Shown in pieces: positions 24,101-29,994 of a stretch of DNA of 64,000 bases; position 1 is the first letter of the stretch, and each line of letters starts with the position of its first letter. The position numbers were made by a program, and so were the translations under genes. The DNA lies in NCBI GenBank assembly GCA_022266195.1, contig WHVY01000004.1, positions 5,225,501-5,289,500 of the forward strand, in the 5' to 3' direction. Origin of the DNA: Tetranychus cinnabarinus. Lineage: Eukaryota > Arthropoda > Arachnida > Trombidiformes > Tetranychidae. The notes under the pieces were generated by a model, which was not told the DNA's origin, did not search any database, and saw only the letters and a list, made by a program, of their open reading frames with translations.

Positions 24101-27100
24101 AAGCTCTAGCTTTATCAAGCTCTCTGTGTTCTTAAATTTGCTTTTAACCACAAAGTCTCTTAACTTCTCACAGTTCACTTTCACCTTGTTCAAACAATTC
24201 TTAAACTCTTATAATCTTTCCAGTTTTTCAAATTCCAAGTTTCAAAAATTATTCCACCTTCTATCGTTCATTTCTGAACAAATTTCCTCAGTTCAAACTT
24301 TCCCCAGAAATTCCAATTCCTTACAGTCATCCTCCTTCAAAGGAAATTATTCTCAGTTCTCCCAAACTCTTAAACTTTCCGTTTTATTCAACTTATTCCT
24401 CTTGAAATATTTTAAAATTGTGAAAATGAACCCAGTCAAGAAAACGACTATTGAACAAGTTCTTCCTACTGGACAACTTCTTCGTGTTCCAACTCCTCCT
24501 AAGTTTGAAGATCGCATTCAATCGCCATCTCCAACTCCACTCAACAAATATCCTGATGCGGATCTGGTCCCTGCTAAGTTCAGTGAAGACCCTGAGACTC
24601 TCATTCTTGTTCCTAAGCCTCCATCACTCGAACGTCAATATCGAGAAAATCGTGAAGCTCTAAGAGCCCATGTTACCAAGATTATGACTTGCCCTGATCC
24701 ATCAGGACGAAAGTTACCGTCTCCACCTCCACCAAATACAACTTATAATCAGGACAATTTTGATTTTAATGCCCTTGTACAATCTGACGATGAAACAGAC
24801 GATGAAATTTCTGCTATAAGAATTTCCAAGGAATTGCCTAAGGTCTCAGAACCTATCGATCCTAGATCTAAAGCTGAACCTTCTCCTGATAAAGAAGACT
24901 TGGTTGATCAAAGTATTACTCTGGATATCACTTCAATCTCTCCAAAGGGAAAGATTTCCATGGCTGAACTTACCAAGATAATGGGTGAACCAAAGAAATC
25001 CAAGGACTCAAATCCTAACGCTCCTCAGAAGCCGTTTGCTGGTCCTATCAATAAATATAAACTTGAGGTCTCTCCGTTTCATAAAGTAAGTTGCACTCGC
25101 ACTCTTGATCGAAATCTTCCGAGTCTTCCCAATAACTTTCCATACCGTCCTAAAGGACCATTCCTCAAACCTCAGGTTTCAAACTCCTCTGTTCCCTCTA
25201 AGAATACTCCTGAATCCTCTAAAGATAACCCTGATTTCTCTACCGATAAACCCGATTCCTCTAAGAATACCTCTGATACTAATCAGACTGAAAAGGTATG
25301 GCCCAAACAATATTTACAACCCAGTGATTATGATTTTCCTCCTGGTCATTACCCAGCTCCACTTCCTACCGCTCCATTACCACCTTTTGCTTCAGACGAG
25401 CGCTATTTCGAGATTCAATCTATTGTTAAACAGAACGCTAAAGTTTTCAATCAAATTAGAGAAAATTTTCATCTTATGATAAGACAGAAAATTTATGATA
25501 ATGTCTTCAAAGACCCTTCTATTAAAACAATGGAGTTACCTTTCATTCCTCATGGAACTGTAAAGGCTTACATAATTAATCCAGAATTCCCTACTATTGA
25601 TAAATTAGTTAGGTGTGCTTTCTGTGAACAGATTAGTGTAGTACCTCGAGAATGCAGATCATGCCAGAAATGTTACTGCCTCGCCTGTATCAATTGGCTT
25701 CGAAACCTTGTTTCAATTTTAAAACTCCTTCCTCTCAATCACCCTCACCAATTCCTCTGCATTATGCCTCAATGTATTCAATATCATAGTAACCGAGATG
25801 ATTATCCGTTTTATCAGCCTCTTTCAAACAAAACTACTCTAGAAATCTATGATAAGACTCTATTCCAATGCAGACGAACCATCTGTACTGGAAGTTTCCC
25901 TGTAGAAGAATTTATTGAACATGAATCTAAATGCAGAATCGGATTGTTCAATGAACAAGTTGAACTTTTCACAATTGAGGAACTTCCCTTCATTTCCAAC
26001 CCTATCAGAGAGAAACTTACACAAGCTCCAAAAAGTTTGTCTAACTTTTTGCCTGAACACCTCAAAACTAAAAGCTATGAAGCTCCAGAAAATCAAAAGT
26101 CCCATGATAACACATGGTACGAAAAGATGAATTTATGGGCTTGTCTGTCCCACATGAAGGATGAGAATCCCGATGATCCTCTTCTTTCACCCATAGCTAT
26201 TAGATCCCTTACACATTTCAGTCTTGGTTTTTGGGATTCTGTTAAACAGAACTCAGATCCTACTCATCCTATCTCAGAAGGAGAAAATTTTATCCAACAT
26301 GTCGTAGGATTAGATCCTATCATAGGCAAAAAGGTAGACCCTAAGGTAATTAAACCTCGTCCTCATACCATTAAATGGTCCAATGTCCCCTTTTACCTCC
26401 TCTCTGACTCGGAAGAATGGGTCAAAGTCGCTTGTGGACTTCCACCTCGATACGTTCCTCAAGTTGATAAAATTGTAGCTCCTGACACTGGAAATCAACT
26501 TATGCCATTTGTCAAGATAAATCCTCTCGAAAGGATAACAAAAGAGCAGTTAACCGAGTTAATCAAACTCGCTGAAAAATACTTTCCAACTCTTCGAGGT
26601 CTTAAAATTGAGAAAACTATTCCTACTTGTATAAACCCTCGACAAATTGTTAATCGAAGAAACAAACTAGAGGTTGCAATCCGCGATTTTCATCGCCTAA
26701 CATCAATCAATATGCCAAGGCTAAAGGAGAAAACTGAAAAGTTAATATTTGAAAATATTGAACATCATCCTGCACCTGAAACAACTTTCTGTATCCATAT
26801 GGCCTACTGCCGTACTTATGGAACTACCTTCGATGGAAGGCGAGACGCTTATCGACCTCGTCCAATTTGGGTCGTTATTGTGGATGGTTACCGCAATATT
26901 GTATTTGAATCTTTCATTGCTCAAGACAATATAGCATACATGGACACTCAGTTCCATGGACTGACCCAAAGAGATATCAAAAATGCTAAATCTTTTGTTT
27001 CTGTCCGAGACCAGATACTAACATTCTTCCTTACTGCTACAACTATCATTGGCTCTGGACTTGTCAACATGATTCGATCACTCGATTTATCTAATCCTGA

Positions 27101-28439
27101 AATTAGTGCTTTACAGCATAAATTTAGAGAACTGACTCAATTCTTCTCACCCTATGTGGCCTCTCCAGCCTCTTTATCATTAGTTGCCTTCTTACTTCTT
27201 CCAGCATTCACCCTAAAAGCAGATGCACATTCTCCGGCAATTGAAGCCATTACTGGTATGAACTTATATATGAGTTACTGGCAGGAAATAGAAGCCAAAG
27301 CTGCTCGACATTTTGGTATTCATCATTTGAATATTCCTCAAACTTGTGGAAATCGTAAAGTTTCAAAACTTCTGAGTATCTACAGAAAACGAGTTCAAAA
27401 CAATGAAGCTCGTTGGCCAGCTAATTGGGCGTATGTTCTCAGGAACAAAGACATTGATTTCCGTGCACCTTGTGTTACCCCTGCCTCATCGGTCGATTCA
27501 GCTGAATATTCAAATTATGGTGAAAGCGAATGTAATGTATCCGTACACTCATTCCATTCAGATTCCTCTCACTCTTCTCAAGATTCAAAGAAGTCTAATG
27601 ACTCTAAAAAGTCCCAGCACTCAAATGCTTCAAAGACTTCTCATCATTCCCAATTTTCCGAACACTCTCAACCCTCTGTTATTAGTGAACATTATGAATA
27701 TGTTCCTCCGGTTCCCGATACTACACCTCAACCTGAAATAAATATTCCTCTAATTGATATAGCTGATAGTTCCGATCCTACTCCACCATTATCTCCAGTT
27801 AGACCAACTTCTCCTGAAGCTCAAGCTTCAACTGAGCAACTACAATCATCTCAGGATACCATAGTTCAGACTATTTCACTCTCCTCTGACTCAAATACTC
27901 ATTCAACTGCGAAAAAGAGAAAGCAAGAAGTTCCGGATGAACCGAGTTCATTGTTTCCTCCTCCAAGAATTGAATTGGAAGAACCGGCATCACAAGCCTC
28001 AACTATTTGTTCATATCTCGGAGACCAGAATGAAAGTTCAATTGAGTCTCGAAACTCACAGGATCCTCCCGCTGCTGTATCAGTTTCTGGTCCAGAAGAA
28101 TCATCAACAACTTCAGGATCTTCAGAATCCTCAGGATCGTCAGAAACTTCTTCATCCTCCTCCTCCTCTTCTTCCTCACCTTCATCTTCTAATCCCAACA
28201 GATTTGCGCAAGGAATTCAAATTCCATATCGATTACCCCCAAGTCCATTTCAAAGAGTCAGCATTCAAGACAGATATTTCCCTCGATCGACAACTTCACA
28301 ACCTCCGTCAACTACTGGATCTTCAGGATCATCTACATCTACAAACACAGTCATCTATCCCTCACAAGTTCGCCGTGACATATTTTACCCAACCAGGCAA
28401 AGATCTTCATCTTGCGATTCTCCAAGACAAAATGAATAA
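18135..28439 (+). CDS. Gag-Pol polyprotein fused in frame to an accessory region
   Basis: The ORF has 3434 codons, starting at the first ATG after an ATG-free leader. Residues 1 to about 390 are Gag-like with a capsid-type helical region. A CCHC zinc knuckle is at C401, C404, H409 and C414. The aspartic protease motif DTGS starts at D522. Reverse transcriptase is at about 775-945 with YFDD at 910-913. RNase H is at about 1055-1180 with D1059, E1114 and D1139. Integrase has H1337, H1344, C1374 and C1377, and the catalytic D1406, D1464 and E1500 (DD35E), followed by a GPY module at 1630-1632. Gag and Pol share one frame with no frameshift or stop. A Ser/Asn-rich linker, an intron-like stretch (about 1903-2097) and the accessory region (2098-3434) follow. 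Known roles: capsid assembly, polyprotein processing, reverse transcription and integration. All listed catalytic residues are present, so the element may be active. Confidence 0.93.
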   Translation: MANVQRRRKYGVSADEPIVFEIADATVNEILTSWRVNVPVPCLAKKKLYDCTRTHMLCTGEVMTDADVECLPVTALSNYTVPDWIQACRDRGFTEEEIQTIIRTIGRERDTILRSNLNEINSLPIPLGNIRRFIEILQSLGANLETPPISPNVSHNNPPPPPPSSSHTPNYNESQFLINALANLKPDPFVPEFVKGEDATEFIAKTKQRLAQENVDDSTRLRCFKKALAHELLALANTLDPNISNYNEFLTALSNALKTPAMQYSAQFQLRQLKFNCSEHPNTFLLKLRNALTKAVGPYTEEIFKLELLNHIPHYILHEINTLGYNDDLAKITNLLIRKYFEAEQNKQFNKSKPQNQNQNPRTSNINTYLRKPDNKPHNSRNMPYRPPNSNSNQSSNPPTCTYCKRIGHTVNQCRTKQYRENNPQSRPNPNTRAITAPPATASTSNTQPSSSNMAHTLPLPPEPRSDAIRDPGISFTLHATEAPVPLLTQLGTAGLAHMPSAIFKMCKPNKELVREGRVLLDTGSTISALDSKVAEELGVHVIPYTRSLKGIAAKESVPSHGFAYAVVKHPNMAESRIFRLHIVDNFEPVCIIGNAFIHLYYITIKSDGNEYHTTCQDYPNSPPLNPTFLFRFCTEEETKMVFDTTTLPANNADNNYILDSKAQQTQPKQVTVPVGNATAVIAKCDFHTQEEYAEIKIQPFREKIATRINPDLPQEMQEQLADLIDSFQSSFSKSKNDLGLVPSDICPVKIDLDNQEIPYQQAYSCASHKRVEFQKIIDEMLQNDIIEHSDAPGGSPSILVPKPDGSFRMVIDYRRLNRITKVPRYPMPRIDDCLEVVRGGKYFNIFDLAQGYHQIELPEEERRKTVFVTPDGKYQYKRLPMGLACAPFIFQRLMNKVLDGLIYQKCIGYFDDVPVVGKTFPELLTNTEMVLSRLKEYNLKVKLEKCHFGYEEILLLGHLVSGQGIRPDPKKVEALKNLPYPRNIRELQSILGCYNYFSRYIPNFSTLAAPLYRLISKEKRFKILPDDKKALDILKASLISTTMLVHYDPKMRRKVSADASDHAVGGILLQEDSNSPSYNPQIPIEEVKDWLPLSFYSQKLQKYQKHYSVSEKELLAIFVGVNKFTHYLEGELFLIETDHHALCQLTKTNFKNSRLQRWSIMLSTYNFKVIYRKGSTHPPDCFSRYQNSWSHRKTIDPEEEFLDRIYLIDYVYDPSDYHYYDIGLNALCFNEINHLDDMNCIPAISYTTNFESHHIKPSANSTPSELSKWKETVRSTQQNNPDIQNIINLYKKNDSVALKRYTIRDGLLYRKDINTPFGSRLVIDSQLLKDIFSYEHESPLGGHFGPEKTYLQIARRFWCKYLYDLVKQLCDNCMTCQIAKPTNVIYVDPSTKPIPQEIFERFELDVQGPIVVNQVKKYIIVLVDILSRYVIAKLTNNQTASTVITLLTSVCQTFGFPKVIQTDQGTNFTSEAVHNFLKENGIKHEKSNAYHPQSQGIVERANRTIAERLRSYVIANSTKDLKNTLEASVFAINTSIHKITRFSPYFLVFGRHPRKPLDNLLDFPDQNYFNVNQARKLAYARLHSQQLYQIQRTKSLHQTSPYSLGDFVFVKNESVDPSIAKKFREKFHGPYLVCGIQKGSILLLETEDLGLFSANVSNTKLYRGELTERMKKLKNQYFNPENYLETETFNIQNSTQETESAQTELTNFDSTQAFPPSISNPELDSENASFDSQESSLDPENLDSPLIIEKENFDLNKFLKIPFEVPLNQTNSNSVNNSNSPISQNISNLSQTNNDPSQSFKPTNTIDTDTNNASSSISQEMSDEDNSKSDSTESAKSLIQANSKSSNLPHNSNYIKNQFPIKAKNPKPKRKYLSADKEISQQKVINHSGDIKRQTRAQTRKFAANTYVLFMCYIDTQSSVKLTQAKDKDKLLNISKLSIANQNDPVNKGKTISSPFGTSGDTVNTIVKTIEFSSLDSLCFLSLTRPLQSSSFIKLSVFLNLLLTTKSLNFSQFTFTLFKQFLNSYNLSSFSNSKFQKLFHLLSFISEQISSVQTFPRNSNSLQSSSFKGNYSQFSQTLKLSVLFNLFLLKYFKIVKMNPVKKTTIEQVLPTGQLLRVPTPPKFEDRIQSPSPTPLNKYPDADLVPAKFSEDPETLILVPKPPSLERQYRENREALRAHVTKIMTCPDPSGRKLPSPPPPNTTYNQDNFDFNALVQSDDETDDEISAIRISKELPKVSEPIDPRSKAEPSPDKEDLVDQSITLDITSISPKGKISMAELTKIMGEPKKSKDSNPNAPQKPFAGPINKYKLEVSPFHKVSCTRTLDRNLPSLPNNFPYRPKGPFLKPQVSNSSVPSKNTPESSKDNPDFSTDKPDSSKNTSDTNQTEKVWPKQYLQPSDYDFPPGHYPAPLPTAPLPPFASDERYFEIQSIVKQNAKVFNQIRENFHLMIRQKIYDNVFKDPSIKTMELPFIPHGTVKAYIINPEFPTIDKLVRCAFCEQISVVPRECRSCQKCYCLACINWLRNLVSILKLLPLNHPHQFLCIMPQCIQYHSNRDDYPFYQPLSNKTTLEIYDKTLFQCRRTICTGSFPVEEFIEHESKCRIGLFNEQVELFTIEELPFISNPIREKLTQAPKSLSNFLPEHLKTKSYEAPENQKSHDNTWYEKMNLWACLSHMKDENPDDPLLSPIAIRSLTHFSLGFWDSVKQNSDPTHPISEGENFIQHVVGLDPIIGKKVDPKVIKPRPHTIKWSNVPFYLLSDSEEWVKVACGLPPRYVPQVDKIVAPDTGNQLMPFVKINPLERITKEQLTELIKLAEKYFPTLRGLKIEKTIPTCINPRQIVNRRNKLEVAIRDFHRLTSINMPRLKEKTEKLIFENIEHHPAPETTFCIHMAYCRTYGTTFDGRRDAYRPRPIWVVIVDGYRNIVFESFIAQDNIAYMDTQFHGLTQRDIKNAKSFVSVRDQILTFFLTATTIIGSGLVNMIRSLDLSNPEISALQHKFRELTQFFSPYVASPASLSLVAFLLLPAFTLKADAHSPAIEAITGMNLYMSYWQEIEAKAARHFGIHHLNIPQTCGNRKVSKLLSIYRKRVQNNEARWPANWAYVLRNKDIDFRAPCVTPASSVDSAEYSNYGESECNVSVHSFHSDSSHSSQDSKKSNDSKKSQHSNASKTSHHSQFSEHSQPSVISEHYEYVPPVPDTTPQPEINIPLIDIADSSDPTPPLSPVRPTSPEAQASTEQLQSSQDTIVQTISLSSDSNTHSTAKKRKQEVPDEPSSLFPPPRIELEEPASQASTICSYLGDQNESSIESRNSQDPPAAVSVSGPEESSTTSGSSESSGSSETSSSSSSSSSSPSSSNPNRFAQGIQIPYRLPPSPFQRVSIQDRYFPRSTTSQPPSTTGSSGSSTSTNTVIYPSQVRRDIFYPTRQRSSSCDSPRQNE
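23968..24425 (+). promoter_or_regulatory. ATG-free, leader-like segment inside the retroelement ORF
   Basis: These 458 nt contain no ATG in any forward frame and are pyrimidine-rich and G-poor. The element's 5' leader (17613-18134) is also ATG-free and of similar composition. The segment includes AGCTTTATCAAGC at 24108-24120, also found in the LTR at 17121-17133, and several CAG/ACAG acceptor-like sites (24171-24173, 24321-24326). In the main frame it stays open but encodes a Leu/Ser/Phe-rich stretch unlike the flanking protein. It could be an untranslated leader of a subgenomic RNA that is also read through. Confidence 0.5.
24426..28439 (+). CDS. Accessory protein: RING/TRAF-like zinc region plus degenerate REX-type exonuclease domain
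   Basis: This is the 3' part of the 3434-codon ORF (residues 2098-3434), listed separately because ATG 24426 is the first ATG after the leader-like segment. Residue numbers are for the long ORF. A Pro/Ser-rich region (to about 2400) precedes a zinc region: C2494, C2497, C2507, C2510, C2513, C2515, C2518, then C2542 and C2547 (RING-like). A TRAF-like finger follows at C2579, C2584, H2596 and C2600. At about 2880-3050 lies a domain matching the REX/ISG20 DEDDh exonuclease pattern: CIHM where the family has DCEM, an IVDGYRNIVFESF strand pair, FHGLT, IIGSGLVNM where a catalytic Asp is expected at M2979, and HSPAIEAITGMNLY (H3032 kept, E3037 at the last Asp position). The Ser-rich tail is disordered-looking. 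The exonuclease is probably inactive; an RNA-binding, ubiquitin-linked or host-interaction role is speculation. Separate translation is inferred. Confidence 0.55.
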   Translation: MNPVKKTTIEQVLPTGQLLRVPTPPKFEDRIQSPSPTPLNKYPDADLVPAKFSEDPETLILVPKPPSLERQYRENREALRAHVTKIMTCPDPSGRKLPSPPPPNTTYNQDNFDFNALVQSDDETDDEISAIRISKELPKVSEPIDPRSKAEPSPDKEDLVDQSITLDITSISPKGKISMAELTKIMGEPKKSKDSNPNAPQKPFAGPINKYKLEVSPFHKVSCTRTLDRNLPSLPNNFPYRPKGPFLKPQVSNSSVPSKNTPESSKDNPDFSTDKPDSSKNTSDTNQTEKVWPKQYLQPSDYDFPPGHYPAPLPTAPLPPFASDERYFEIQSIVKQNAKVFNQIRENFHLMIRQKIYDNVFKDPSIKTMELPFIPHGTVKAYIINPEFPTIDKLVRCAFCEQISVVPRECRSCQKCYCLACINWLRNLVSILKLLPLNHPHQFLCIMPQCIQYHSNRDDYPFYQPLSNKTTLEIYDKTLFQCRRTICTGSFPVEEFIEHESKCRIGLFNEQVELFTIEELPFISNPIREKLTQAPKSLSNFLPEHLKTKSYEAPENQKSHDNTWYEKMNLWACLSHMKDENPDDPLLSPIAIRSLTHFSLGFWDSVKQNSDPTHPISEGENFIQHVVGLDPIIGKKVDPKVIKPRPHTIKWSNVPFYLLSDSEEWVKVACGLPPRYVPQVDKIVAPDTGNQLMPFVKINPLERITKEQLTELIKLAEKYFPTLRGLKIEKTIPTCINPRQIVNRRNKLEVAIRDFHRLTSINMPRLKEKTEKLIFENIEHHPAPETTFCIHMAYCRTYGTTFDGRRDAYRPRPIWVVIVDGYRNIVFESFIAQDNIAYMDTQFHGLTQRDIKNAKSFVSVRDQILTFFLTATTIIGSGLVNMIRSLDLSNPEISALQHKFRELTQFFSPYVASPASLSLVAFLLLPAFTLKADAHSPAIEAITGMNLYMSYWQEIEAKAARHFGIHHLNIPQTCGNRKVSKLLSIYRKRVQNNEARWPANWAYVLRNKDIDFRAPCVTPASSVDSAEYSNYGESECNVSVHSFHSDSSHSSQDSKKSNDSKKSQHSNASKTSHHSQFSEHSQPSVISEHYEYVPPVPDTTPQPEINIPLIDIADSSDPTPPLSPVRPTSPEAQASTEQLQSSQDTIVQTISLSSDSNTHSTAKKRKQEVPDEPSSLFPPPRIELEEPASQASTICSYLGDQNESSIESRNSQDPPAAVSVSGPEESSTTSGSSESSGSSETSSSSSSSSSSPSSSNPNRFAQGIQIPYRLPPSPFQRVSIQDRYFPRSTTSQPPSTTGSSGSSTSTNTVIYPSQVRRDIFYPTRQRSSSCDSPRQNE

Positions 28440-28474
28440 ACCTCATTCAAGAAAGCGTTCATGGTCTTAAAACC

Positions 28475-28481
28475 GAGGAAG
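28475..28481 (+). promoter_or_regulatory. Polypurine tract
   Basis: GAGGAAG abuts the 3' LTR start (TGTAGGG at 28482) and is the expected plus-strand primer site. It is short compared with many elements. Confidence 0.6.
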
Positions 28482-29429
28482 TGTAGGGTAGAGTTTTGTG
28501 CTTTCTGAAATGATTCAATTCATTTACTCTTTATGAATCTTAGATTCAATTTTAATTCATTTTAATTCATTTTATTCTCATTTTATTGTAATTGTTCAAA
28601 CAATCTTCTCTCAGGTTAAACTATCTTCTCAGCTCTCTTAAGCTATACATAAATGAAGTGCATTCTTAAAGGTGTTTACCCAGTTCAGTTCATTAAGCTG
28701 AAACATTATCCATGTAAAGGCTGACCACAATCCTCAGCTAATCTTAGCCAAATCTTAAAGTTGCAAAATTAGTGCCATAAAGAAAGAGAAGCAAAAATCC
28801 CTTTCTTTTTTGTCTTAACTTTCAACTGTATATCACCAGCTTTTAATCCCTTAGCACTACCAAAGGCTAGAGTTATCTCTCTTGAGATATCATTCAAAGT
28901 TTATGTCTCCAGACATATTCAAAGGTAAAGTCTCCTTAGCTTTATCAAGCCTAATCAAAGATAGCTTAATCATTTACCAAAGTTGGTACCATTACCAGTT
29001 TTAGCGACACTTGTCGAAAGAGAAAAGATTGTTACTTTCAATTGTTCCCTCCAATTTTAACCTTTTGTTTTATGTACTGCTATAAAAAGAAAATTCATTC
29101 ATTTTTGTAGTCACTTCAATTTTTCAAATTGTTGTCCAAGTTTCATACTTCTCAACAGTATTCTTATTTCTAGTTTTCATAAACTCTGCGATCCTCCATA
29201 AATTGGAGTTAAACCTTACATTCAAATATTCTTATGTTCTTATAATAAAGTCTTATATTCAGTAAACGTTTCCTCTCTTGAATTGTGTTCAACCATCTCT
29301 TATGAGATTTTAGTATTCACAGTATGACTATGAGCACTCAAATGCTATAGTGGTCCTAGATACGAATTTACTACTTGTAGTGAAAGCAAGTGTGCAGTCT
29401 TCCCTCAGATTACTAATCCGAACCTTTCA
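28482..29429 (+). repeat. 3' LTR
   Basis: 948 bp, an exact-length partner of 16665-17612. Every segment compared by eye was identical, implying a young insertion or very recent conversion. TATAAAA is at 29081-29087. Confidence 0.95.
29244..29249 (+). terminator. Poly(A) signal of the retroelement
   Basis: AATAAA in the 3' LTR, at the same offset as 17427-17432 in the 5' LTR. It is the expected 3'-end signal for the element's RNAs. Confidence 0.6.
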
Positions 29430-29433
29430 TTAT
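29430..29433 (+). repeat. Target-site duplication, right
   Basis: TTAT directly after the 3' LTR matches 16661-16664. The flank continues ACTAATAATGATAAC, which is the sequence joined to TTAT at the empty site in the other copy. Confidence 0.95.
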
Positions 29434-29994
29434 ACTAATAATGATAACAATCTTTTTCCTCTTTTTGTAAAGTCATTTCATTGGGATAATATTTGCTTAG
29501 TAACATTAATAAGATGAATATCAAGGCCAATGTATTCAAAATCAACCCATGGCTGGTTTACAGTTCGTTAACAAATCACAAAAGATAAAGTTGTATACAA
29601 TGTATCTGAACAACTGATCATGTTCAGATTTTTCTTTCCTTTCTTTTTTCTTCGACTTTCCTTTGACTTGATTTGGCTCTACCTGAATTTTTTTTGCATC
29701 CTTCAACTAATTTCCAGCCTGCCTCAGGAATAAAACTTTATTGCATCGGAATTTCAGTGCAAGATTAGACTGGAGTGCATCAACCTTTGTTATAATGCAT
29801 TGTCAACCATTCTTGATTGTTCAACATTCATGTTCCAGCGTGGCTACAAACATTACTCGATTTTCTTCTGCAATTCAAAACAGACAATACCAATTACAAT
29901 CGATTAGCTATTTCATCAAACATTTATCTTACGATTCCCGTGATTTCTTGAGCATTAAGAATGCATAACTGTCCCATTTTTTAAGTAAATTTAC
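29434..29994. other. End of block b and unique spacer, no gene recognised
   Basis: Up to about 29515 the sequence continues block b (partner 51925-52007, inverted). From there to 29994 it is unique within the window. A 75-codon ORF (29741-29968) has no recognisable domain. Confidence 0.5.

Larger units (their letters stand above)
16665..29429 (+). mobile_element. Complete Ty3/gypsy-type LTR retrotransposon with long 3' accessory region
   Basis: This 12,765-bp element is bounded by 948-bp LTRs beginning TGTAGGG and ending CTTTCA, and is flanked by TTAT duplications. It has a primer-binding site two bases after the 5' LTR and a short purine tract before the 3' LTR. One ORF (18135-28439) carries zinc knuckle, protease, reverse transcriptase, RNase H and integrase in the order typical of Ty3/gypsy, then an extra region of about 1340 codons. 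No LTR difference was found by eye, the ORF is intact, and the duplicated copy of the locus lacks the element, so the insertion is recent. It is nearly twice the length of an ordinary gypsy element because of the 3' region, which is not an obvious envelope gene: no signal peptide, fusion segment or C-terminal membrane anchor was seen. Confidence 0.95.

Noticed and set aside
27899..28198. A - strand Glu-rich ORF within the retroelement
   Set aside because: It is the reverse of the Ser-rich tail of the main ORF (TCC/TCT runs) and has no independent support.
24426..28439. The retroelement 3' region as an envelope gene
   Set aside because: Its position would fit env, but no signal peptide, furin-like site, fusion segment or C-terminal membrane anchor was seen. 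Zinc-finger and exonuclease-like patterns are present instead.
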